This document shows, piece by piece, positions 8,541 to 17,176 of a stretch of 64,000 nucleotides of DNA; position 1 is the first letter of the stretch, and each line of letters starts with the position of its first letter. Under the pieces are notes generated by a model. That model saw only the letters and a program-made list of their open reading frames with translations. It was not told the origin of the DNA and searched no databases. The DNA lies in the NCBI GenBank assembly GCA_964649825.1, contig CAZYQW010000119.1, positions 124,001 through 188,000 of the forward strand. The letters run 5' to 3'. This DNA is from CAZYQW01 sp964649825 (GTDB lineage: Bacteria; Planctomycetota; B15-G4; JADJEK01). The position numbers and the translations under genes are program-made.

Positions 8541-9674
8541 TTGAACGCGGTCACCACACCGACCTCTCGTGAGTCGGGAGGCCCGGTTCGCGGGTGGCAC
8601 GTGATCCTGACCGTCGGCGTCGCGCTCCTGTTCACGGGGTGCGGCGCCGTCAGTCATATGGTGAACGCGCAGACCGAGGCCCGGGCCGCGCTCCAACACC
8701 TGTCCGCGGATCGCTACGACGAGGCGCTCCGCCACGCGGATCGCGCCGTTGCCGCCGCTCCCGAGATCCCCGACCTGTGGGTCGTTCGCGCGCAGATCCT
8801 GAGCGCGCTCGATCGTCACGACGACGCGGAACGCGACCTCCATCGGGCCGCCACGTTGGCGCCCGATCACCCGGGCGTCGCTCTCCAGCGGGCCTTGGCG
8901 CTGGACGCCGAGGGAAACCAGGCCGAGGCGCGCGAGATCGTCTCCCGCGCCAAGGCCCGCAATCCCCAGGCGTTGGACCTCGCGTGGGTCGATGCCCGCT
9001 GGGCCACGGAAGCCCGCGCGTACGACGAAGCGGAACAGGCGTACTCGCGGCTCATCGAGCGCGCGGACCGCGATCGTCACGAGTATCGCGTCGGTGCTCG
9101 CGTCGGCCGCGCTCTCGTGCGAGGGCGAACCTCCACCGACGACGGAGTCGAGGACTACTTGACCGCGGTGCGTCTCGACCTCGAGACCGCGATGATCGCG
9201 GCGACGTCGTTCACGGAATCCGACCTGGCAGAGGTACTCGTCGACGTGGCCGACGCCGCCAGCCGCGCCGCCCCGGAGGACCTCGCGGTCGGCGTTGCGC
9301 ACGCCGGCGTGCTGCAGATGTCACGAGAGTTCGATCGCGCGGTCGCCGAGGCGGAGAGAGTGCTGGCGCTCGAACCCGACGCCAAGACCGCGATTCGGGT
9401 CCGGCTGATCGCGGCGGCGGCGGACGCGGCATGCATGCGGTTCGCGAGCGCGCGCAGGCGGCTCCGAGAGGCGCTCGATCTCGACCCGCATCGCGCGGAC
9501 GCGGTGATCATGCTGGCCGAGGCGGTCTTCCAAGGGCGCGGCTCGCGCGCCGACTACGAAGACCTGACGGCCCGGATCGATTCCGTGCTGACGGGCGACC
9601 TGTCGGAGCGTGAACGTCTCTTCCTCGAGGGGATCGCGAGCCAGCTCCACGCGGAGATGGACGCCTCACGGTGA
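8541..9674 (+). CDS. TPR-repeat lipoprotein
   Basis: 377 residues. The N-terminal hydrophobic segment ends in LLFTGC (Cys34), and the rest is helical with tetratricopeptide spacing: LSADRYDEALRHADRAVAAAP, then similar units near 75, 105, 140 and 265-310. TPR lipoproteins serve as docking scaffolds for envelope complexes. Start is the TTG at 8541, 12 bases after the previous stop; an in-frame GTG at 8601 would give a shorter, also plausible, signal peptide. The last 9 bases overlap the 3' end of the convergent miaA gene. Likely the final gene of the lipoprotein operon. Confidence 0.78.
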   Translation: MNAVTTPTSRESGGPVRGWHVILTVGVALLFTGCGAVSHMVNAQTEARAALQHLSADRYDEALRHADRAVAAAPEIPDLWVVRAQILSALDRHDDAERDLHRAATLAPDHPGVALQRALALDAEGNQAEAREIVSRAKARNPQALDLAWVDARWATEARAYDEAEQAYSRLIERADRDRHEYRVGARVGRALVRGRTSTDDGVEDYLTAVRLDLETAMIAATSFTESDLAEVLVDVADAASRAAPEDLAVGVAHAGVLQMSREFDRAVAEAERVLALEPDAKTAIRVRLIAAAADAACMRFASARRRLREALDLDPHRADAVIMLAEAVFQGRGSRADYEDLTARIDSVLTGDLSERERLFLEGIASQLHAEMDASR

Positions 9675-10634
9675 CTCGTTCGCGGTCCCGGACGGGGCCG
9701 CCGAGTCATAGGCCCGGACGACGCGCTCGACCAGGGCCCCCACCGGCTCGTCCGGACCGCGCTCGATCCAACGGATCTCGGGAAAGCGGCGAAACCACTT
9801 CATCTGCTTTCGCACGAGCTGGTGCGTCGAACGAACGATCGCATCGCGCGCGTCGGCCAAGGAGCGCTCGCCGCGGAGATGCTCGATGACTTCGCGGTAG
9901 CCGATCGCGGCGGCGGCCTCGCCGTGGAGACGATCCGCTGCGAGGAGCGCACGGACCTCATCGACCAGGCCGCTCGCGAGCATCCGATCGACGCGCTCGC
10001 GTTGGCGCTGCGCGAGCGCTCCCGGTTCGAGCCGAAGGCCGACGACGGTGAACGGACGATCGATGGGGCGGCGGGTCTCCGTGCGTTGGAGGTCGCTGAT
10101 CGGCCGGCCGGTCAGCTCGTGCACTTCGAGCGCGCGCGTGATCCGCTTCAGGTCACGCGGGAGGATCCGGCGCGCGGCCTCCGGATCGACCCCTGCGAGG
10201 CGCGCGTGGAGCGACTCGACGCCGTCTTGGTGGGCCGCCTGCACGAGGCGCGCGCGGACCGCGGCGTCTGCCGGCGGCCCCGGAAAGAACCCGCGCAAGA
10301 GCGCCTGCAGGTAGAGCGGGGTCCCTCCGAGGAACAGCGCGCGGCGGCCCCGCGCGGCGATTTCGTCCACCGCGGCGCGGGCCAGCTCGAGGTACCGGCC
10401 GATCGAGAACGTGGTCGTCGGATCCGCCACTCCCACCAGATGGATCCGGACGCCCTCGACCTCGTCCGTGCTCGGACTGGCGGCACCGATCGTGAGACCG
10501 CGGTAGACCTTCACCGAGTCGAGCCCGAGCACCTCGGCGCCGAGGCGGCGGGCGACGCCCAAACCGATCTCCTTCTTGCCCGCGGCGGTCGGCCCGGTCA
10601 GGACGAAAACGCGGTTCGAGTCGCCGTCCTGCAT
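9666..10634 (-). CDS. miaA: tRNA dimethylallyltransferase
   Basis: Transfers a dimethylallyl group to N6 of adenosine-37 of tRNAs that read U-starting codons. 322 residues from the ATG at 10634. Seen: P-loop GPTAAGK (14-20), the DSVKVYRG segment with the catalytic Asp39, GGTPLYLQALLRG, and the C-terminal VRSTHQLVRKQMKWFRR motif. Position 42 is Lys where the family often has Gln. The upstream M16 peptidase gene ends 15 bases before the start, so the genes are probably co-transcribed. Its 3' end overlaps the convergent TPR gene by 9 bases. Confidence 0.96.
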   Translation of the reverse strand: MQDGDSNRVFVLTGPTAAGKKEIGLGVARRLGAEVLGLDSVKVYRGLTIGAASPSTDEVEGVRIHLVGVADPTTTFSIGRYLELARAAVDEIAARGRRALFLGGTPLYLQALLRGFFPGPPADAAVRARLVQAAHQDGVESLHARLAGVDPEAARRILPRDLKRITRALEVHELTGRPISDLQRTETRRPIDRPFTVVGLRLEPGALAQRQRERVDRMLASGLVDEVRALLAADRLHGEAAAAIGYREVIEHLRGERSLADARDAIVRSTHQLVRKQMKWFRRFPEIRWIERGPDEPVGALVERVVRAYDSAAPSGTANESP

Positions 10635-10649
10635 CGCCAAGTCGGGAGA

Positions 10650-11945
10650 TCACCCGTGCGCGAGACCCGCACGCGCTCGGATGATCGAACGCGCGCGAAG
10701 GCTCGGGTCGAACATCTCGCGGGCTCGAGTCGCGACGTCCGCGGGGCGAAGCCGCTCGACGAGGCCGATCAAATCGAACGGAGTCACGGCCTGGAACGCG
10801 GCGTTCGAGAACGCATAGGCGGTCGCCGCGATCGAATCGAACTGGCTCACGAACCGGCCGTAGATGCGGTTGCGCACGCGTTCGAACTCTTCGGCGGACG
10901 GCTCGCGACCTACGAACCCTTCGACGGCGAGCCCGAGCGCCTCCTCGAGCCGCTCGGGCTCGTCGGTGTCTCCACCGGCGGAGACGAACCCGAACGTCTC
11001 GTCGCCGGAGTACTCGGCGGCGAACGTGTCGTCGATCAGTCCGCTCGCGTAGAGCTCTTCGTGCGTCTCGGACGCGCGGCCGAACAGGAGGTCGACGACG
11101 AGGTTGGACAGGATCTCCCGGCGCAACAGATCGATGCCGTGGTCGAGAACCGCAGCATCGCGGTATCCCAGCACGAGCTTCGGACGCGCGACGTCCATCA
11201 CCTCCTCGACCTCGGTCGCGCGGACCGGTTCGTCGTCCCGCAGCGTACGCCGTGCGCCGGGGCCGCCGGCGGTCCGACCGGAGAGATCGAGGTCGATCCG
11301 CCTCGAGACGTCATCGACGTCGAATCCTCCGACGAGCGTGAGGTTCATGTTCGCCGGCCGGTAGAACGCTCGATGGCAAGCATGAAGGACCCGCGGATCG
11401 ATCCGGCCGATCGACTCCTCCGAACCGGTGATGTTCACTCGGACGGGGTGGTTGCGATAGAGCGCCTGGAGCAGGTTGAAGAAGATCCGCCACGACGGGT
11501 CGTCGTCGTACATGCGGATCTCCTGCGCGATGATCCCCTGCTCCTTCGCGACCAACTCGTCGGTGAAGTACGGCTTCAGCACGAAGTCGAGCAGGAGGTC
11601 GAGGCACTCGCCGACGTGTCGCGTCGCGGAGAAGATGTACGACGTCGTGGTGAACCCCGTCGACGCGTTGGTCGAGGCGCCGAGCGCCGCGAACCGATCC
11701 GACACGTCGCCCTCCTCGTCCTCGAACATCTTGTGCTCGAGAAAGTGCGCCACGCCGTCGGGAACCTCCTCGACGACGCCCGACGCGCTTTCGACCCGAT
11801 GGTCGATCGAGCCGAAGTTCGTCGCCAGCACACCGAACGTCTTCTCGTGCTCCGGCTTGACGATGAGGTGCACGCGCATTCCGGTCGGATGCGTGCCGAC
11901 GAGCACTCGTTCGTCGACCCGGTTCTCGAGCGGCGTAAGCTTCAT
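10650..11945 (-). CDS. M16-family zinc peptidase, catalytic subunit (YmfH-like)
   Basis: 431-residue pitrilysin-type peptidase. The inverted zinc motif is HFLEH with H67, E70 (catalytic base) and H71, in the context HFLEHKMFE typical of B. subtilis YmfH. The downstream acidic ligand lies in the segment near 135-142 (KEQGIIAQEIRMYDDDP). The second half is a non-catalytic M16 domain with the RPANMNLTLVGG strand. It begins 4 bases before the end of the preceding M16 gene, so the two form a translationally coupled pair. Such pairs form heterodimers that degrade or process peptides. Confidence 0.9.
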   Translation of the reverse strand: MKLTPLENRVDERVLVGTHPTGMRVHLIVKPEHEKTFGVLATNFGSIDHRVESASGVVEEVPDGVAHFLEHKMFEDEEGDVSDRFAALGASTNASTGFTTTSYIFSATRHVGECLDLLLDFVLKPYFTDELVAKEQGIIAQEIRMYDDDPSWRIFFNLLQALYRNHPVRVNITGSEESIGRIDPRVLHACHRAFYRPANMNLTLVGGFDVDDVSRRIDLDLSGRTAGGPGARRTLRDDEPVRATEVEEVMDVARPKLVLGYRDAAVLDHGIDLLRREILSNLVVDLLFGRASETHEELYASGLIDDTFAAEYSGDETFGFVSAGGDTDEPERLEEALGLAVEGFVGREPSAEEFERVRNRIYGRFVSQFDSIAATAYAFSNAAFQAVTPFDLIGLVERLRPADVATRAREMFDPSLRARSIIRARAGLAHG

Positions 11946-13231
11946 GTCTCGACTCCTTGGAGCGCGTAGGTGACCCCCTCTTCGGGGAGCGCCGCCACGC
12001 GGACCAGGTCCTCCTTCGTCACCGCGTCGAGCGCGTCGATGATGCTCGGCACGTCCGCGCTGCGACCGACCAGCCGCGCGATGCTCGCGAACTCCATCGA
12101 GCGAGCGGCGTCGTCGTTGACGCCGTTGAACGAGTCCTTCGCCGCGGCCCGCGCCAGCTCGAGCTCTTCGCCGGAGATCGCTCCGTTCCTCATGCAGGCG
12201 AGCTGCTCCCGCATGACGTCGGCCGCCGCGCGCCAGTTCGCCGCCGACACGCCGGCCTGGAGGACGAGGAAGCCCTGCGCTCGATCGAGCGACGACGACG
12301 CGTCGTAGGCGAGGCTGCGATGCTCCCGCACTTCCTTGAACAGCTTCGAGAAGCTGCCCCCGCCGAGAACGAGGTTGAAGAGGCTGAGCGCGTACCAGTC
12401 ACGATCGTCGAGGCGCGACGCGTCGAAGCGCGCGCCGATGAGCACGCGACTCTGCGCGACGGGAAGCTCCTCGACGACCTCGCGCTTCACGACGGTCTCG
12501 GCCGCCGCTCCGGCCGCCTTGGGCGGCGGGGACGGCTCGCGGCGCGTGAGGTCGTTGGTGAACCGACGCAGCTCGTCGAGGTCCTGGGACTCGAAGCGGC
12601 CGACCGCGAACACCTCGAGCGGAGCGCGGCGCAGGCGCTCGCGATGGTCGCGCAGGAGCTCGACGCGGTCCAGGGCGGCCGCCTCGTCCTCGTTCCCCCA
12701 CTCGAAGCGGGCGTATGGCTCGCCCGGATACGACTCCTCGACCAGGCGTTGGTACGCGTAGGCGCCCTTGTCGTCGATCAGCGAGCGGATCCCGTGGATC
12801 AGGTTGACCCGTTCCTGCTCGAACACGTCGGCCGGGAAGCCGTCGTCGTCGGTCACCGGCTCGGTCAGGATCTCGCGGGCGAGGTCGAGCCCGGGCTGGA
12901 GCACGCCGGCGCCGCTTGGAAGGTACCGTTCGTCGACGACGCGCAGGCGGACGAGCGAGAGGTACCGTTCGCCGAGCTTGCTGACGTCGAGAGCGAGCGC
13001 CGAGCCGTAGAGGAACTCGAGCCGGCGGGCGAGCGACATCTGGTCGGGAAACGAGCGGCATCCCCGGCGCAGGAGCGAAGCCAGCAGCGCGCGTCCGGTG
13101 GTTCGTTCGTCGAGCGGCTCGACGAGAGCGATCCGAATCGATCGAGACTTGAACTTCCCCGTCGACCAGACGAAGAGATCCACGCCGCCGTCGAGCGGTT
13201 CGTGAACGTAGTGGCCGTGTCGGTCGGTCAT
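11942..13231 (-). CDS. M16-family peptidase homologue without zinc motif (YmfF-like)
   Basis: 429 residues related to M16 peptidases, but the position of HxxEH reads LARRLEFLYG, so no zinc site can form. The C-terminal half keeps the M16 features NLVLGGGSFSKLFKEVREHRSLAYD, which includes the R/Y pair used for substrate contact. This is the pattern of non-catalytic partners in two-chain M16 proteases (YmfF with YmfH). Start at the ATG 13231 follows AGGAG closely; an earlier in-frame ATG (13276) has no site. The gene overlaps its catalytic partner by 4 bases. Confidence 0.88.
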   Translation of the reverse strand: MTDRHGHYVHEPLDGGVDLFVWSTGKFKSRSIRIALVEPLDERTTGRALLASLLRRGCRSFPDQMSLARRLEFLYGSALALDVSKLGERYLSLVRLRVVDERYLPSGAGVLQPGLDLAREILTEPVTDDDGFPADVFEQERVNLIHGIRSLIDDKGAYAYQRLVEESYPGEPYARFEWGNEDEAAALDRVELLRDHRERLRRAPLEVFAVGRFESQDLDELRRFTNDLTRREPSPPPKAAGAAAETVVKREVVEELPVAQSRVLIGARFDASRLDDRDWYALSLFNLVLGGGSFSKLFKEVREHRSLAYDASSSLDRAQGFLVLQAGVSAANWRAAADVMREQLACMRNGAISGEELELARAAAKDSFNGVNDDAARSMEFASIARLVGRSADVPSIIDALDAVTKEDLVRVAALPEEGVTYALQGVET

Positions 13232-13495
13232 GCAGCTCCTGCCGGCGTGTCCCCCACCGCGCGTGGCATCCATCACGGGCGTGGTTCACGGTCGGAGGCG
13301 AGAGTAGCAAACCGACCGAGGTCGCACCGCACGAGAAAGCGCGGAGCCGCGTGCCGCCCCGCGTCGCGCGGAGCCGGCCGCCTCGGGCGTGCCTCGACCC
13401 GTGCTCCGACCGTGGCCGGGACCGCTGCCTTCACCGTTGAAGAGGTGGGGTCGGTCGGACAGGATGCGGGATCGTCGTTCCGCGAGGCCCCTCGG

Positions 13496-14347
13496 ATGAC
13501 TCCGCAAACCGCATGGTTCCGGTCGCGCTTTGGTCCAAAGCCCGTCATCGGCGTCGTCCACCTGCCGCCCCTGCCGGGAGCGCCGGCGGCTCGACTGTCG
13601 ATCCCGCGCGTCCTCGCGCGGGCCCGCGACGACGCGCGCGCCTATCTCGACGGCGGAATCGATGGGCTGATCCTCGAGAATTTCGGCGACGCACCGTTCT
13701 TCAAGGATCGCGTCCCTCCGCACGTGGTCGCCGTCATGGCGCGGATCGCGTCCGACGTGAAGGAACTCGCCGGGAAGCGTCCAGTCGGCGCGAACGTCCT
13801 GCGCAACGATGCGCGGGGGGCGCTCGCCGTGGCGGTGGGAGCGGGTCTCGACTTCATCCGGGTCAACGTGCTCTCCGGCGCCGCTCTCACCGATCAGGGC
13901 TGGATCGAAGGGGACGCCGCCGCGCTCCTGCGCGAACGGCGGCGGCTCGGCCACGAGCACGTGCGCATCTTCGCCGACTACCGTGTCAAGCACGCGATGC
14001 ACCTCCGCACCGAATCGCCCCGCGTCGAGCTGGAGGAGCTCGTGGCACGGGCGGGCGCCGACGCCGTGCTCGTCACGGGAGCGTCCACCGGGCGGTCCCC
14101 GAGCGCGGACTGGCTGCGGGAGGTGAAGCAGGCGGCGCGGATGGCGCCGGTCCTGGTCGCGAGCGGCGTCACCTCCGAGAACGTCGGCGCGCTCGCGCCC
14201 CACGCGGACGGATTCATCGTCGGCACGTCGCTGAAGGCGCGCGGACGCACCGACGGCCGGGTCGACCCCCCCCGCGTCCGCGCGATGATCGCCGCGGCGC
14301 GGCACGCACGTTCCGAGAGTTCCGGGCGCGCCATCCGAAACACTTGA
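13496..14347 (+). CDS. btpA: BtpA-family TIM-barrel protein
   Basis: 283 residues. Matches the BtpA/SgcQ family: GVVHLPPLPGAP near the N-terminus, GGIDGLILENFGDAPFFKDRVPPH, GANVLRND, FIRVNVLSGA, and VLVTGASTGRSPS. Cyanobacterial BtpA affects photosystem I accumulation, but members also occur in non-phototrophs, where they are probably sugar-phosphate-binding barrels of unknown reaction. No photosynthesis genes are seen here. A weak promoter-like pair (TTGAAG 13437-13442, CAGGAT 13460-13465, 17 bases apart) precedes the ATG. Its stop lies inside the promoter of the next gene. Confidence 0.88.
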   Translation: MTPQTAWFRSRFGPKPVIGVVHLPPLPGAPAARLSIPRVLARARDDARAYLDGGIDGLILENFGDAPFFKDRVPPHVVAVMARIASDVKELAGKRPVGANVLRNDARGALAVAVGAGLDFIRVNVLSGAALTDQGWIEGDAAALLRERRRLGHEHVRIFADYRVKHAMHLRTESPRVELEELVARAGADAVLVTGASTGRSPSADWLREVKQAARMAPVLVASGVTSENVGALAPHADGFIVGTSLKARGRTDGRVDPPRVRAMIAAARHARSESSGRAIRNT

Positions 14348-14373
14348 ACGCCAGGAAGTTCCAGCGCTAGAAT
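14344..14373 (+). promoter_or_regulatory. sigma70-type promoter for pcnB-like gene
   Basis: TTGAAC at 14344-14349 and TAGAAT at 14368-14373, spaced 18 bases, end 28 bases before the ATG at 14402. The -35 overlaps the btpA stop codon. Confidence 0.62.
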
Positions 14374-14401
14374 CTCGGCTTTCCCGCGAGCCTGCAACTT
14401 C

Positions 14402-17140
14402 ATGGCGAAGCGCCCCGCTCGAATCACCGAGCCCCTCATCGTTCCGGCGTCGCTCGACCCCGACGCCGTGAAGATCATCCGGCGCCTCCTCCGGTATGGC
14501 CACGAGGCGTACCTGGTCGGTGGCTGCGTGCGCGACCTCTCCCTCGGGCGGATTCCGAAGGACTTCGACATCGCGACGTCGGCCCGGCCGCGCCAGATCA
14601 AACGTCTCTTTCGCAACTCGCGGATCATCGGGCGGCGCTTCAAGCTCGTCCACGTGCAGTTCGGCGAGAAGATCATCGAGGTCTCGACCTTCCGCCGCAA
14701 TCCGGGGGACTCGCGCGACGACGGACTGGACGAACCGCTGGACGAAGCATCCGGCGAGCCGCTCGACCTGTCGCTCGACGACGACCTGGACGATGTCCCC
14801 CCGCCGCGGCCGCGTCGATCCCGCGGTCGCCTCGACGACGACTTCGAGGACGAAGACGACGGCGACGCGGGCGACGACGACTCGGACCTCCTGATTCGAC
14901 GCGACAACGTGTTCGGATCCGCCGAGGAGGATGCCGTCCGGCGCGACTTCACGATCAACGGGCTGTTCTACGACGTCGAGAGCAATGAGGTCATCGACTT
15001 CGTCGGGGGCGCGCGCGACCTCGATCGTCGAGTCGTACGCACGATCGGCGATCCACGGATCCGCTTCCAGGAAGACCCGCTGCGCATCCTGCGCGCGATC
15101 CGCTTCGCGTCGCGGCTCGGGTTCAAGTTCGAGGCGAAGACGTACAAGGCGATGGTCGAGTTCCATCGCGACATCGAGAAGTGCGCCGCGCCGCGCGTGA
15201 CCGAGGAGCTGCTGCGTCTGTTCTCCTGCGGCGCGTCGCAGCGGGCGTGGGATCTCCTCGATCGCACCGGAGCCCTCGGCATCATCCTCCCGGAGATCGC
15301 CGAGTTCATCGATGACGACCCCCAGATCGAGGGTTGGTCGGCCAGCGCCCCCGAGCTGCTGACCCGGTACTTCGAAGTCGTCGACCTCCACGACCGCGGT
15401 CGGAGGATCGTGTCGAACGCGACGCTTCTGACCGTCCTGCTCATCGGGCCGATCCGGCGGCTGCTGCGCGAGGGCGACGACGTGCGGGACGCGGGCGTGG
15501 CGGCGGATCGAGTGCTCCGTCCGTTCGCGGCGCGGATGTCGATCTCGCGTCGCGACGCCTTTCGGGTCAAACAGATCATCGTCTCCCAGGCACGACTGAG
15601 ATCGTCCTCGGCGGGAAGCCGCCGGCGCCGGCGCGTGAAGCCGGTCGAGCTGGTGCAGCGCGACTACTTCAAGGATGCGCTCGATTTCTGCCGGATCGAG
15701 ACCGAGGCGCTCGACCTCGATCGCGGCCCGCTGGATCGCTGGACCGAGCTCTACTACGACGTGTTGCGGCGCGACGATCCCGCCGAGTACCGGCGCGCGC
15801 GGCGCGAAGCGCTCTTCGACGAGGTCGAGGCCGAACCCGACGGTCCCGAGAAGGTCGTCCCGCGCGGGCCGCTCACGCCCGGGGACGAGTTCGAGGATCC
15901 CGGGATGGGCGATGCCGGCGGAGCATTCGACGACGCCGATGCCGACGACGCCGCTGATGCCGACGCGGGCCGGTTCGGCGACGAGGCCGTGGAAGCCGCC
16001 GCCGACGGCGACGAGGAATCTCCGCACCGTCGGTCTCGCCGGCGGCGACGTCGCGGGCGGCGAGGCGGCGAAGCCCGTGCCCCTGGGCACGACGCGGGTC
16101 GCGAGGCGACGACCGACGAGCCGCCGGACGAGGGTTCCCACGAGGATCGTGATGCCGAGCTCGACTGGGAAGAGTCCGATCCCGGCCCGGACGGCGGCGA
16201 CGACGACGTTTCCGAACGGGACGACGCGGTGCCGTCCGAGGACGACGAATCCGCCGCGCCCCATCGCCGCCGGCGGCGCCGCCGCCGGAGGCGTGGCTCC
16301 CATCTCGATCGCGACGACGCCCCCGCGGAGTCGGACGTCACCGCGGATGGTGATTGGGCCGATGCGGACGCGGAGCCGCGGCCCGAGCACGGGAACCGCG
16401 ATGAACGCCCCGCGACCGACGACGAGCCTCGCGGTGGCCGTTCGCGGCGGCGCAAGCGACGCTCATCGGCGCGCGACGACGAGCCGAGCCGGCACCGCGA
16501 CGAAGGCGCCTCGGCGCGTCGAGGTTCAGGCCCAGGTCCAAAGGGCGGTGACGAGGGGAGGCGGCGTTCGCGCGGTCCCGAAGGGCGCGAACGAGGCGCG
16601 CGCGACGACCGGCGCCCCGACCGCCCCGTCCGCCGCGACCGTGACGGCAAGGACGGCCGTCGTGATCGCCACGACGAGCGCAAGCGTCGCGAGCCGCCGG
16701 CGAAGTCCGGCGGAAGCTCCGGGCAGCGGCTGGAGTTCGACGAAGTGCGCGCCGGGCCCCTCAAGGTCAACGAGCAAGGTCCGGCCCGCGACGAGGACGA
16801 CGACGCCGAGGTCATGATGGATCTCGACGCGCCGCTCCCCACCGTCGGCGATCCCGGTCCGATCAGCGTGATCCGAACCGGCATCGACCAGACCGAGAAG
16901 AAGGGCCGCAAGAAGCGCCGCAAGAAGAAGGACGCGGCGTTTCGCGAGCTCGAGAAGGAGGTCGAGCACCAGCCGTCGCTGCAGGCGCTCAAGATGTCCG
17001 AAGGCGATCCGCGCGGCCACGAGGCGACCCGTCCCCGCAAAGTCCGACGCGAAGAGAAGGAGAAGGCCGCGCCGCCGAAGGACAGACCGTTCGATCCGGT
17101 CCTCGACTTCGAGTGGATCGAGAACGTGTTCAACTGGTGA
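14402..17140 (+). CDS. pcnB: poly(A) polymerase PcnB-like nucleotidyltransferase with long charged tail
   Basis: 912 residues. Residues 40-45 GGCVRD and 52-60 PKDFDIATS (catalytic D54, D56) give the class II nucleotidyltransferase head; IIGRRFKLVHVQFG, EVSTFRR, NVFGSAEEDAVRRDFTING and EDPLRILRAIRFASRLGF follow the PcnB (poly(A) polymerase I) pattern more than the CCA-adding one. Poly(A) tails mark RNA for decay. Two oddities: an acidic insert of about 60 residues (101-164) between EVSTFRR and the NVFGS motif, and a tail from about 475 to 912 that is almost wholly Asp, Glu, Arg, Ala and Pro with runs of ten Arg near 625. E. coli PcnB is about 465 residues. The tail resembles the disordered RNA- or degradosome-binding regions of RNases. 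It could instead be a tRNA nucleotidyltransferase. Confidence 0.86.
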   Translation: MAKRPARITEPLIVPASLDPDAVKIIRRLLRYGHEAYLVGGCVRDLSLGRIPKDFDIATSARPRQIKRLFRNSRIIGRRFKLVHVQFGEKIIEVSTFRRNPGDSRDDGLDEPLDEASGEPLDLSLDDDLDDVPPPRPRRSRGRLDDDFEDEDDGDAGDDDSDLLIRRDNVFGSAEEDAVRRDFTINGLFYDVESNEVIDFVGGARDLDRRVVRTIGDPRIRFQEDPLRILRAIRFASRLGFKFEAKTYKAMVEFHRDIEKCAAPRVTEELLRLFSCGASQRAWDLLDRTGALGIILPEIAEFIDDDPQIEGWSASAPELLTRYFEVVDLHDRGRRIVSNATLLTVLLIGPIRRLLREGDDVRDAGVAADRVLRPFAARMSISRRDAFRVKQIIVSQARLRSSSAGSRRRRRVKPVELVQRDYFKDALDFCRIETEALDLDRGPLDRWTELYYDVLRRDDPAEYRRARREALFDEVEAEPDGPEKVVPRGPLTPGDEFEDPGMGDAGGAFDDADADDAADADAGRFGDEAVEAAADGDEESPHRRSRRRRRRGRRGGEARAPGHDAGREATTDEPPDEGSHEDRDAELDWEESDPGPDGGDDDVSERDDAVPSEDDESAAPHRRRRRRRRRRGSHLDRDDAPAESDVTADGDWADADAEPRPEHGNRDERPATDDEPRGGRSRRRKRRSSARDDEPSRHRDEGASARRGSGPGPKGGDEGRRRSRGPEGRERGARDDRRPDRPVRRDRDGKDGRRDRHDERKRREPPAKSGGSSGQRLEFDEVRAGPLKVNEQGPARDEDDDAEVMMDLDAPLPTVGDPGPISVIRTGIDQTEKKGRKKRRKKKDAAFRELEKEVEHQPSLQALKMSEGDPRGHEATRPRKVRREEKEKAAPPKDRPFDPVLDFEWIENVFNW

Positions 17141-17176
17141 GCGACGTGGGGCTCCTCGCCCGGCTGGAGGAACTGG

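Noticed and set aside
9822..11969. 715-codon plus-strand frame over miaA and the M16 genes
   Set aside because: Antisense to well-identified genes; composition (Arg, Asp, Glu, no motif) is typical of GC-rich shadow frames.
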